The position numbers were made by a program, and so were the translations under genes. The notes below the pieces were generated by a model. That model saw only the letters and a list, made by a program, of their open reading frames with translations, made no database searches and was not told the DNA's origin. Below are positions 16,925-29,457 of a stretch of 64,000 bases of DNA, piece by piece; position 1 is the stretch's first letter, and each line of letters starts with the position of its first letter. The stretch is from contig JABTUK010000004.1 in NCBI GenBank assembly GCA_015075405.1, positions 1,054,001 to 1,118,000 of the forward strand, read 5' to 3'. The stretch is from Anaerolineales bacterium. GTDB taxonomy: Bacteria; Chloroflexota; Anaerolineae; 4572-78; J111.

Positions 16925-17665
16925 CTACTGGGTAGTAAAACCTCCGTCAATGACAATTCCCGTGCCGGTAATGTACGCAGCCTCATCGGAGGCCAGAAAC
17001 GCTGCCAGGGCCGCCACCTCTTCGGGTTTACCCAGGCGTCTCAGCGGTGTGGCAGTAATCAAATTGCCAATGGCGCTTTTGTCGTCTATACCGAGCGCCG
17101 GGGTATCAATGGGGCCGGGCAAAATCGCCACCACCCGAATTTCTGGGGCCAATTCCAGGGCCAGGGCGCGGGTCAAAGACAGCACGCCGCCTTTGGCCGC
17201 CTGATAAGCGATAAAATTACGTATCCCAATAATGCTATGCACCGAGGCGGTGTTCAAGATCACGCCGCCGCCGCGCCCCCGCAAATGGGGCACGGCCAAT
17301 TTGCTGGCCAAAAAGACCGGGCGCAAAGTCACATCTAGGGTGCGCTGCCAGTTGTCAACCGTTGTGTCCAGGAGGGGTTTAGCCTCGGTCCAGTAGGCGT
17401 TGTTATGCAAAATATCCAGCCCGCCATACGTCTTGACCGCAAAAGCGACCATCTCTTCCAGATCAGCCTCCTGGCCCACATTGGTAGCGATAAAAGCAGC
17501 CTCGCCGCCCTCACGCTTCACCTGTTCGACGGTCTGTTCTCCCCCGGCGGCATTAATATCGGCCACCACTACCCTGGCCCCTTCCTGAGCAAAACGCAGC
17601 GCCGTCGCCCGGCCAATCCCCGACGCTGCCCCGGTGATGATCGCAACTTTATCGGCTAGTCTCAT
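16925..17665 (-). CDS. SDR family NAD(P)-dependent oxidoreductase
   Basis: A 246-residue classical short-chain dehydrogenase. ATG 17665 is chosen because GAGGAGG lies just upstream and the protein then begins MRLADKVAIITGAASG as the family does. The cofactor motif TGAASGIG is at about 11-18, the NNA motif is N-N-A-Y, and the catalytic Ser, Tyr and Lys appear in the order SVHS...Y-Q-A-A-K. The Asp at the end of beta-2 (VVADI) favours NAD over NADP. It probably oxidises a sugar, polyol or lactol in the operon with the zinc dehydrogenase. Confidence 0.88.
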   Translation of the reverse strand: MRLADKVAIITGAASGIGRATALRFAQEGARVVVADINAAGGEQTVEQVKREGGEAAFIATNVGQEADLEEMVAFAVKTYGGLDILHNNAYWTEAKPLLDTTVDNWQRTLDVTLRPVFLASKLAVPHLRGRGGGVILNTASVHSIIGIRNFIAYQAAKGGVLSLTRALALELAPEIRVVAILPGPIDTPALGIDDKSAIGNLITATPLRRLGKPEEVAALAAFLASDEAAYITGTGIVIDGGFTTQ

Positions 17666-17693
17666 AAACCCTCCTCGAAAGAGACGATGGCAC

Positions 17694-17773
17694 GTGAGGC
17701 GAGGAGAAGAGAGGATAAAGTAGGTATCCTCGCGTCCTCGCCTCACCTGTCCTCGCGTCCTCTTCGCCTCACT
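17694..17773. repeat. Facing heptamer-type arrays
   Basis: GAGGCGA/GGAGAAG/AGAGGAT units face ATCCTCGCGTCCTCGCCTCACC units, giving a hairpin between two genes of one operon. It could set their ratio by stabilising or ending part of the message. Confidence 0.65.
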
Positions 17774-18791
17774 CAAAGTTAATCATACATTTGATCGTCT
17801 CCGGCGAGGCCAACAGTTGGTCAAACAAGGTTGGCCCTTCGCTGAGGCTGGCCCGCCGGTTGATAAGCTGCCCCGTAGGAATCCGACCATCGGCCAGCAG
17901 GCGCAGCGAACGCTGAAAATCCTCGTCGTTCATGCCGTAGGAACCAATCACTCGCAGTTCGCGGGTCACAATGGCCTGCATGTCCACTTCGATCAGGCGT
18001 TGGTTGTTGCCAATCCAAACTACAGTGCCGTTGTTGCGGGTTACTTCCAGGCTTTGCTGGGCGGTGGCGCTGATCCCGACGGCCTCAAATGCAAGATCAA
18101 CCCCGCCGCCGTTGGTAAACTCGTTAACCACCTGGCGGGCGTTCTGCTGGGTGGGGTTGATGGTGACTTGCGCTCCCAACTCGCGGGCTAATTCCAGCCG
18201 GGCGTCGCTGGTATCGCTGACGGCAATCCGGCTCAGCCCGGTTAGTTTGAGCACGGCCAGGGTCAGCAGTCCAATCGGCCCCGCCCCGACCACCAGGGCT
18301 GTATCGTAGGGCCGGATATGGGCCAGACTGACCGCATGGACCGCCACCGACAGCGGCTCGGCCAGCGCCCCATCTTCATAGGATAAGATGTCGGGCAGTT
18401 GAAACAGGTTAGAAGCCGGCCAGGTGACATATTCGGCATACGCGCCGGGGACATTCATCCCCATCAAACGCCGCTTTTCGCACACATTGCGCCGCCCGGC
18501 CAAACATTGAGGACAGACCCCGCAGAACTCCACCGGCTGGATGGCCACCCGGCTGCCAAGGGGCAAACCCTTTACTGTCGCCCCCACCTCAACCACCTCC
18601 GCCGTAACCTCGTGGCCCATAATCAGCGGCGGAACGCGCCGGCCGCTCTGGCCGGTATAGCCATGCAGGTCCGACCCGCAAACGCCCACAGATTTAACCT
18701 TCAACAGCACACCGTCAGGCCGGTCAATGGCCGGCGTCGGCACGTCGAGCAATTGCTGCTCTTTGATGGCAGTAAACACCAATGCTTTCAT
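17769..18791 (-). CDS. Zinc-dependent medium-chain alcohol dehydrogenase
   Basis: A 340-residue MDR dehydrogenase of the sorbitol/galactitol-1-phosphate/threonine dehydrogenase group. Catalytic zinc ligands are Cys38 and His60-Glu61 (GHEVTAE); the structural zinc site is Cys90, Cys93, Cys96 and Cys104. The NAD-binding GAGPIG motif (about 167-172) is intact. Polyol-type dehydrogenases with this layout oxidise a secondary hydroxyl. The gene starts 23 bases after the upstream SDR gene, in the same operon. The exact polyol or sugar cannot be read from sequence alone. Confidence 0.88.
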   Translation of the reverse strand: MKALVFTAIKEQQLLDVPTPAIDRPDGVLLKVKSVGVCGSDLHGYTGQSGRRVPPLIMGHEVTAEVVEVGATVKGLPLGSRVAIQPVEFCGVCPQCLAGRRNVCEKRRLMGMNVPGAYAEYVTWPASNLFQLPDILSYEDGALAEPLSVAVHAVSLAHIRPYDTALVVGAGPIGLLTLAVLKLTGLSRIAVSDTSDARLELARELGAQVTINPTQQNARQVVNEFTNGGGVDLAFEAVGISATAQQSLEVTRNNGTVVWIGNNQRLIEVDMQAIVTRELRVIGSYGMNDEDFQRSLRLLADGRIPTGQLINRRASLSEGPTLFDQLLASPETIKCMINFE

Positions 18792-18814
18792 AACTCCTCA
18801 CCTCTTTCCAGACT

Positions 18815-19645
18815 TTATCCCTTCACCCCCCCGCCAACCAACCAGCCGCCGTCAATGACAATGGTTTGCCCGGTAATATAATCGGCGGCATCAGAAGCCA
18901 GCAGCACCGTCGCCCCGGCCAGGTCAGACGGAATACCGGGCCGGCCCAACGGAATAACGCTGACGGCGCTGTCGTACAGTTCCTCTTGAGAAAAAACAGC
19001 GTCCGTCATAGCCGTCCAAAAGCGGCCCGGCGCAAGGGCATTAACATTGATTCTGTGTTTAGCCCACTCGACTGCCAGAGCGCGAGTCAACTGGCGCATG
19101 CCACCCTTGCTAATCGCATAAAGGGCAATATTAGGTACCACGATTTCAAATGATAACGAACCGAGATTGATAATTTTGCCTTTGCCCTGCGCCTGCATCA
19201 CTCTGGCTGCCTCCTGGCAGGCAAAAAAGACGCTTTTGAGATTGACTGCCATGAGGCGATCCCAGTCGGCTTCGGTAAAGGTGTCCACCGGCTGGCGGAT
19301 GTTGATCCCGGCCCCGTTGACTAGGATATCCAACCGGCCAAAATGCGCTGCCGTTTGCTGCACCGCCGCCCGCACCGCTTCCACCTCACTGACATCGGTC
19401 GGCACAATCAGCGCCTGCCGGCCCGTTGCCCGGACCAGTTCAGCCGCTCCCTCAAGCTGCTCCACGGTCCGCGCTGCCAAGGCAACGTCAGCGCCGGCGT
19501 GCGCCAGGGCCAGGGCCATGCCCAACCCCAGGCCACGACTGCCCCCCGTTACCAGAGCGACTCGGCCATCCAGCCGCAGACTGGGCATTTCAAACTCATT
19601 ATCCTGGGGTTGTCGTCTGGGATCATTCATCATTAAATTATTCAT
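18815..19645 (-). CDS. SDR family oxidoreductase (gluconate 5-dehydrogenase-like)
   Basis: A 276-residue classical SDR. The cofactor motif is TGGSRGLG (about 34-41), followed by NGAG, then the catalytic Ser and Y-A-I-S-K, with the C-terminal ITGQTIVIDGGW. It resembles gluconate 5-dehydrogenase and related keto-sugar reductases. It heads the minus-strand operon. Its start is unclear: ATG 19645 sits at the very edge of a palindromic element (19646-19755) with no clear Shine-Dalgarno, while Met codons at residues 5, 6 and 20 are alternatives. The element has probably replaced the original leader. Confidence 0.87.
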   Translation of the reverse strand: MNNLMMNDPRRQPQDNEFEMPSLRLDGRVALVTGGSRGLGLGMALALAHAGADVALAARTVEQLEGAAELVRATGRQALIVPTDVSEVEAVRAAVQQTAAHFGRLDILVNGAGINIRQPVDTFTEADWDRLMAVNLKSVFFACQEAARVMQAQGKGKIINLGSLSFEIVVPNIALYAISKGGMRQLTRALAVEWAKHRINVNALAPGRFWTAMTDAVFSQEELYDSAVSVIPLGRPGIPSDLAGATVLLASDAADYITGQTIVIDGGWLVGGGVKG

Positions 19646-19755
19646 AACTGCTCAGCCCTCATGTCATTTCGAGGCCTACGGCCTCGAAATCCCTACAGTG
19701 CTACATCGGCCTCGGAGATTTCTCCCTTCGGTCGAAATGACATGGCTGAGTAGTT
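19646..19755. repeat. Palindromic element, family C copy 2
   Basis: Terminal inverted arms read AACTGCTCAGCC...ATGTCATTTCGAGG and GGTCGAAATGACATGGCTGAGTAGTT. It shares the ATGACATGGCTGAG flank with copy 3 (46055-46158). It lies directly upstream of the SDR gene start. Confidence 0.82.
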
Positions 19756-19901
19756 ATTCTTCTGAAATAGGGTAGATTATAGCAGTCATCAATTGGGCTT
19801 TCACTGCCTACAGAGGTTCAACAGCGCATAAAATACGCCATTTGCTTTAAAAAAGCCAATTTCTCGACGCGCCAAAGGGGGATGACAAATAAAAAAAGTC
19901 T

Positions 19902-20019
<118 letters not shown>

Positions 20020-20035
20020 AGACTTCTTTTTCAAA

Positions 20036-20106
20036 GGATGAAATATGAAGGATGAAGGATGAAAAGGAGAAGAATGTTTCATCCTTCATCCCTCCGCCTT
20101 CAGCCT
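20036..20106. repeat. Facing GGATGAA heptamer arrays, 23S-5S spacer
   Basis: GGATGAA/TGAAGGA units face TTCATCC units around a short loop in the 23S-5S spacer. The same unit recurs between tRNA-Ala and tRNA-Ile (23551-23622). Confidence 0.8.
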
Positions 20107-20175
20107 TAGAACGGTAGCCCGCTAAAGACCGAACAGAACGAGTTCATTCGTGAACCAAGTCAAACACTTGAGAAA

Positions 20176-23168
<2,993 letters not shown>

Positions 23169-23307
23169 ACACGTGTTCGCTTTGGTTCATTGAACTACAC
23201 TCGTTCTATTCAGTTTTTAACGTGCTACCTCAACGATTGCTCGCTGAAAAGTGTTTACCAACCTTTAGTTGATACCCACTCCTCAACACCCAATCCCCCC
23301 CAGACAC

Positions 23308-23333
23308 AAAAAAACCCGGCACATCACCGGGTT
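23308..23333 (-). terminator. Terminator-like hairpin between tRNA-Ala and 23S
   Basis: On the transcribed strand AACCCGG, a 7-base loop and CCGGGTT are followed by a run of T. It sits inside the rRNA operon, upstream of 23S, where an intrinsic terminator is not expected unless antitermination overrides it. The surrounding 300-base spacer holds no gene. Confidence 0.65.
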
Positions 23334-23472
23334 CGTAAAATTCCCTTTGTTATGCCTTTCAAAAACTATGGAGTTTTCGAAGATAAAGATAGATACATAT
23401 AATTTATCTTGTCCAACCTATTAATTGAGCTACATCTTACTGCTACTCAATCAACCTGTCAAATCATCTCTA

Positions 23473-23545
23473 TGGAGATGAGGGGATTCGAACCCCTGAC
23501 CTCCTCCGTGCAAGGGAGGCGCTCTCCCAGCTGAGCTACATCCCC
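23473..23545 (-). tRNA. tRNA-Ala (TGC)
   Basis: A 73-base cloverleaf: acceptor GGGGATG...CATCTCC, D-loop AGCTCAGCTGGGAGAGC, anticodon loop CTTGCAC (anticodon TGC) and T-arm GGTTCGAATCC. CCA is not encoded. It lies in the 16S-23S spacer. Confidence 0.97.
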
Positions 23546-23550
23546 GCTCT

Positions 23551-23622
23551 TAAGGGATGAAGGATGAAGGATGAAAGATGAATTATCTTTCATCCTTCAT
23601 CCTTCCGCCTTCATCCTTCCCT
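23551..23622. repeat. Facing GGATGAA heptamer arrays between tRNAs
   Basis: GGATGAA units (about four) face TTCATCC units (about four) in the gap between tRNA-Ala and tRNA-Ile, the same unit as in the 23S-5S spacer. They would fold between the two tRNAs in the precursor. Confidence 0.82.
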
Positions 23623-23626
23623 CTGG

Positions 23627-23700
23627 TGGGCCTGAGTAGACTCGAACTACTGACCTTCCCCTTATCAGAGGGATGCTCTAACCGACTGAGCTACAGGCCC
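23627..23700 (-). tRNA. tRNA-Ile (GAT)
   Basis: A 74-base cloverleaf: acceptor GGGCCTG...CAGGCCC, D-loop AGCTCAGTCGGTTAGAGC, anticodon loop CTGATAA (anticodon GAT) and T-arm AGTTCGAGTCT. It lies 5' of tRNA-Ala in the 16S-23S spacer. Confidence 0.97.
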
Positions 23701-23723
23701 AGAACTTTCTTGAATTCTTAACC

Positions 23724-25423
<1,700 letters not shown>

Positions 25424-25661
25424 GTGCTGTCGCAGTTGTTTGGACAAGCAAACGCCGACATATCTTACCTCAATGCCGGCGGAGACGCAAAATCTTATAG
25501 ATTAAATAACCACTTCTGGGTCGTCTCTACTAGACTTGCTTCTCCTCCTTGATTGTCACCGAACTTCCTACCCCACTGGTAGACGAGTTCTTGTCAGTTC
25601 CGCTTACAGAATACTAAATATAATCTGTAATTATTAGAACGACATTAGAATTATGAACCAG

Positions 25662-25690
25662 ATTTTACTACACTGATTGTTTTTTGGCAA
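25662..25690 (-). promoter_or_regulatory. rrn: Likely rRNA operon promoter
   Basis: On the minus strand TTGCCA, a 17-base spacer and TAAAAT, about 310 bases upstream of 16S. The leader between holds the 5' arm of the 16S processing stem. Other than this promoter and stem, 25347-25762 shows no gene. Confidence 0.6.
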
Positions 25691-25762
25691 ATTTACTTTG
25701 GCAAAAAAACCAACCTCAAATTCCCTCTTGACGCTATCGCACATCTGTGCTAATGTTGAGTT

Positions 25763-26542
25763 ATGTTGAGGCAATCTATCTCGCTGACTCCAACCGAAGC
25801 CCGGGTTTTGGCCCAGTGTTCGCTGCACTACTACTTTTTGCAGCAGGCTGCCCCTCCGGCCGACCCTACCCAGGCCACCTTGGATGAGACCATCCGCGAA
25901 GCGATTCAAGCCTTGCACGCCGCTGGCGGCCCCGCGCGTATGTCGCTGGAACAATGTCTGGCTGAGGTTGCTCACCAACCAGCAGCGCAGCCTATCATCG
26001 AGCGGTATTATCGCCGCCTGAGTCAAGATTGGCGGCAAATGATCGCCGGAAACGAAACCCTGGAACTCAAAATTTCCATTGGCGGAATACCTGTTGTCCT
26101 GCACGGCACGGTGGATCGCCTGGATAAGACCTCGGATGGCGGCATTTTAGCCATTCTGTTCCGCACCGAACCCGGCCCCCCGCCCGACGCCGACGCTTTG
26201 CGCCAGGATCACGGCATGACAATGATTCACGCCCTGGTAGCGGCCAACTACCCAACCAAACGGCCCGTTCGCTTGCAGGAACTTTGGCTGCAACTCGATC
26301 AAAACATCACTATCGAACTGAGTGAAGACGAGTACCGCCAAAATCTGGTCCATCTGCGTGAACCCATCCAGGCTTTGGCCCGTGGCCAGGTGAGGGCCAG
26401 ACCCGGCCTGCACTGCGAACTTTGCCCTTTTAAACTACGCGGCTGCCCGGTGTATGCCCACGAGCAAAACGACGCTGATGATTTGGCCGCAGCCCCACCT
26501 GCGAGTAAGATTAATCCCCGCCAGTGGATTTTTAAAATTTGA
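25763..26542 (+). CDS. PD-(D/E)XK-like protein with degenerate catalytic motif and Fe-S-type cysteines
   Basis: A 259-residue protein resembling the RecB/AddB/Cas4 nuclease group. The N-terminal Cys19 (AQCSLHYYF) and the C-terminal Cys218, Cys221 and Cys228 (CELCPFKLRGC) match the 4Fe-4S cluster pattern of that group. The core has GTVDRLD (Asp118, Asp121), but the expected Asp/Glu-x-Lys strand reads ILAILFRT, so nuclease activity is probably lost. It may be a DNA-binding relative. It stands alone, diverging from the rRNA operon; the start is ATG 25763 with little Shine-Dalgarno support. No cas or add genes are nearby. Confidence 0.75.
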   Translation: MLRQSISLTPTEARVLAQCSLHYYFLQQAAPPADPTQATLDETIREAIQALHAAGGPARMSLEQCLAEVAHQPAAQPIIERYYRRLSQDWRQMIAGNETLELKISIGGIPVVLHGTVDRLDKTSDGGILAILFRTEPGPPPDADALRQDHGMTMIHALVAANYPTKRPVRLQELWLQLDQNITIELSEDEYRQNLVHLREPIQALARGQVRARPGLHCELCPFKLRGCPVYAHEQNDADDLAAAPPASKINPRQWIFKI

Positions 26543-26550
26543 AGATTAGT

Positions 26551-26618
26551 GGCCAGTAGTCAATAGCCAGTAGCCAGAATTATTTTCTGATTACTGATTA
26601 CTGGCTACTGGCTACTCC
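26551..26618. repeat. Facing heptamer arrays (CAGTAGC / GGCTACT)
   Basis: GGCCAGTAGTCAATAGCCAGTAG-like units face GATTACT/GATTACT/GGCTACT/GGCTACT units. It forms a hairpin immediately before the ribosome binding site of the glycosidase gene. Confidence 0.8.
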
Positions 26619-26628
26619 CACAGGGAGT

Positions 26629-27876
26629 ATGGACAGAAGACATTTTATACGCGGCGCAGGCTTTCTCGGCTTTCTGGCTTTTTTGCAAGCCTGTCGCCTG
26701 GCTAATTTGGGGCGTGTTTCGGATATTTCGACCTCCTCGCCGGTCAGCACAGCCACACCCTTACCCACCTTTACCGCTACGCCAACCGGTACGCCCTTTA
26801 TCACCCCCACTACCTCAACACCCACCTCAACCAGCCAACCCGCCGAAGCAACTTCCACCCCCAGGCCTACCGGCGAGACTACGCCGACGCCAACACCCAC
26901 CCCCACACCGACCCCTTACCCGCCCGGTCCACCCAGTAAATTGGGCCTTTTTTTGACTCGCTATGATGCCAAAGCATTGGAAATTATCGCCAAAGGCAAG
27001 CCAGCCCTGGTAAAAACGTTAGAATTCGACGGCAATTTTGTCAAGGGCATTAAGGACTCATCACCCACCACCACCGTGGTGGCCCGCATGTTTCTGGAAC
27101 AGCACAACCTGGATACCGACCCGGCCCCGCTGGTCCAGGCTTTTGTGGAAAAACTACTCCCCCTGGCTACCGACCCGCTACGCATGGCTGGGATTGACGC
27201 CTGGGAAGCCTACAACGAGCCGGTGGCCGATACCGTAGACAAAATGAAACGGCTGGCCGATTTTGAAGCCGAGCGGACCCGCATCCTGGCCGAAAATGGA
27301 CTGCGCTCGGTGGTGGGCAACTTTGGGGCCGGTCAACCGCCGCTGGAACTGTGGCCGGAGTTCAAGCCCGCGCTCGAGGCAATTCGTCAATACAACGGCT
27401 ACCTGGGCTTGCACGAATACTCAGCCCCGGTGATGCAGTTTCGCTCCGGCGGATTGCAATTGGAGGGCGAACCGGAGCAGGGTGATGAAGGCTGGCTGAC
27501 CTTGCGCTACCGTAAAGTCTACCGGCATCAACTCATTCCCCTGGGTTTTGGCGATATCCCAACCCTCATCACCGAATGTGGCGTAGATGGCCTGGTCCAA
27601 CCCCGGCCCGGCCCTGCCGACGCGCACGGCTGGCAGGATTTTATGGATACCTGGCGGGCCAATGGCCTGCGCGATGATCCCCCCGGCGTGTACATGGACC
27701 AACTGATCTGGTACGATCAAAATTTGCAGCAGGATGACTATGTCAAAGGGGCGGCCATCTTCCTGGCCGGCTCGAATGACTCGCGCTGGGATACCTACGA
27801 CATCTTAGGCCCTAATGCCGGGCGAATGGGCGATCTTTTGCAGCAATACCTGGAAGTCCACCCACCCCAGGCGTGA
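26629..27876 (+). CDS. TAT-exported lipoprotein, clan A glycoside hydrolase-like
   Basis: A 415-residue exported protein. The N-terminus has a twin-Arg signal (DRRHFIRG) and a lipobox (LQAC, Cys22), followed by a Thr/Pro/Ser linker (about 35-105) and a (beta/alpha)8-type domain. Clan A glycosidase marks are AWEAYNEP (acid/base Glu near 199) and LITECGVDG (nucleophile Glu near 316). It would be anchored outside the membrane and cut a polysaccharide or glycoside. The family is not clear; it resembles the cellulase-like GH5/GH39-type proteins of Chloroflexota. The heptamer hairpin just upstream leaves CAGGGAG as Shine-Dalgarno. Confidence 0.8.
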   Translation: MDRRHFIRGAGFLGFLAFLQACRLANLGRVSDISTSSPVSTATPLPTFTATPTGTPFITPTTSTPTSTSQPAEATSTPRPTGETTPTPTPTPTPTPYPPGPPSKLGLFLTRYDAKALEIIAKGKPALVKTLEFDGNFVKGIKDSSPTTTVVARMFLEQHNLDTDPAPLVQAFVEKLLPLATDPLRMAGIDAWEAYNEPVADTVDKMKRLADFEAERTRILAENGLRSVVGNFGAGQPPLELWPEFKPALEAIRQYNGYLGLHEYSAPVMQFRSGGLQLEGEPEQGDEGWLTLRYRKVYRHQLIPLGFGDIPTLITECGVDGLVQPRPGPADAHGWQDFMDTWRANGLRDDPPGVYMDQLIWYDQNLQQDDYVKGAAIFLAGSNDSRWDTYDILGPNAGRMGDLLQQYLEVHPPQA

Positions 27877-27879
27877 GGA

Positions 27880-27968
27880 TAGAGGAAGGTAGATGGTAGA
27901 TAGAAGATAGAAGATTGAGGATGGCGGTTTTTTATTCGCTCATTCGCCATTCGTTCATTCGCCATTCA
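27880..27968. repeat. Two heptamer arrays (AGATAGA and ATTCGCC types)
   Basis: GGTAGAT/AGATAGA units are followed by CATTCGC/CATTCGT units; the two are not complementary to each other. They fill the 3' side of the 270-base gap before the citrate synthase genes. Confidence 0.7.
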
Positions 27969-28146
27969 CCTCTCCCCCCATTTTGGGCCTGGATTCTTTT
28001 GTGCTAAAATACAGCGAATTTTCGCCTGGCCTCACAGGGTGTTGGACCTTCCACGGGTTGATTGTTTCCGACCTGCCGGATACAATATTGCTTATCTGAG
28101 GCAACCGATTGCCTCTAAAATTCCTCACTTATAAAAAGGAGCAGCC

Positions 28147-29436
28147 ATGAGCAATAATACCTTAACCATTACGGATAATCGTACCGGTAAAACCTATGAG
28201 GTTCCGATCGAGTATGATACTATCCACGCGACAGATTTGCGCAAAATCAAAGTTAACCCCGATGATTTTGGCCTAATGGCTTACGACCCCGCCTATATGA
28301 ACACCGCCGCCTGTAAAAGTTCCATCACCTATATTGACGGTGATAAAGGTATCTTGCGCTATCGCGGCTATCCCATTGAACAGTTGGCCGAAAAGAGCAC
28401 GTACCTGGAAGTGTCCTACCTTATTTTGTACGGAGAGTTGCCAACCAAAGAGCAATTGGAGTATTGGGAAAACCGGATTTTGCGCCACACCTTTATTCAT
28501 GAGAATTTGGTGCAACTGATTCGCGCCTTTCGCTACGATGCTCACCCGATGGGTATTTTAATCAGCGCGGTTTCGGCTATGTCTACTCTCTACCCCGAAG
28601 CCAAACATGTGCGTGACCCGCATGTACGCGAGAAACAAATCTGGCGGATTATTGGCAAACTGCCCACCATCGCCGCGTTTGCCTACCGCCATCGCATTGG
28701 CCGGCCCTTCAACTACCCCGATAGTTCGATGAGCTACACCGCCAACTTATTGTATATGCTTGATTATATGAACCAGCGCGACTACGAGGTGCATCCGGCG
28801 CTGGCCCGAGCCATGGATGTCCTGTTTATCCTCCACGCCGACCATGAGCAGAACTGCTCCACTTCGGTCATGCGAGCGGTGGGCTCCAGCCTGGCCGACC
28901 CCTATAGCGCTCTCTCGGCGGCAGCGGCAGCACTGTACGGCCCCTTGCACGGCGGAGCCAATGAGGCTGTCCTACTGATGCTGAACGAAATCGGCACAGT
29001 GGCCAACGTGCCAGCTTATATCGAGCGGGTTAAAAAAGGCGAAGTCCGGCTGATGGGGTTTGGACATCGGGTTTACAAAAATTATGATCCCCGCGCCAGT
29101 ATTATCAAAAAGGTCGCCTACGAAGTGTTCGAAGTGACCGGCAGCAATGTTTTGCTCGATGTGGCGCTTGAACTGGAACGGATTGCTTTGCAGGACGATT
29201 ATTTTATCTCCCGCAAACTGTACCCCAACGTAGATTTTTACAGCGGCATTATCTATCACACCTTGCGCTTCCCCATGGATATGTTCCCCTTCCTCTTTGC
29301 TATTCCCCGCGCCTCGGGCTGGCTGGCCCAATGGATGGAAATGCTGGACGATCCTGAGCAAAAAATTGCCCGCCCCCGCCAGATTTACCTGGGCGCAGAC
29401 GAGCGAGATTACGTTCCACTTGAAGAGCGCAAGTAA
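28147..29436 (+). CDS. gltA: Citrate synthase (first of two)
   Basis: A 429-residue type II-like citrate synthase with the N-terminal small domain kept. It condenses oxaloacetate and acetyl-CoA to citrate. The catalytic triad is complete: His268 in GPLHGGAN, His307 in GFGHRVYK and Asp363 in PNVDFYSG. The start has AAAGGAGC at a proper distance. It is followed after 21 bases by a second citrate synthase, so the two are one transcript. The length and domain order agree with GltA; the second copy is shorter. Confidence 0.93.
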   Translation: MSNNTLTITDNRTGKTYEVPIEYDTIHATDLRKIKVNPDDFGLMAYDPAYMNTAACKSSITYIDGDKGILRYRGYPIEQLAEKSTYLEVSYLILYGELPTKEQLEYWENRILRHTFIHENLVQLIRAFRYDAHPMGILISAVSAMSTLYPEAKHVRDPHVREKQIWRIIGKLPTIAAFAYRHRIGRPFNYPDSSMSYTANLLYMLDYMNQRDYEVHPALARAMDVLFILHADHEQNCSTSVMRAVGSSLADPYSALSAAAAALYGPLHGGANEAVLLMLNEIGTVANVPAYIERVKKGEVRLMGFGHRVYKNYDPRASIIKKVAYEVFEVTGSNVLLDVALELERIALQDDYFISRKLYPNVDFYSGIIYHTLRFPMDMFPFLFAIPRASGWLAQWMEMLDDPEQKIARPRQIYLGADERDYVPLEERK

Positions 29437-29457
29437 CCGACCAATGGAGATGATAGT

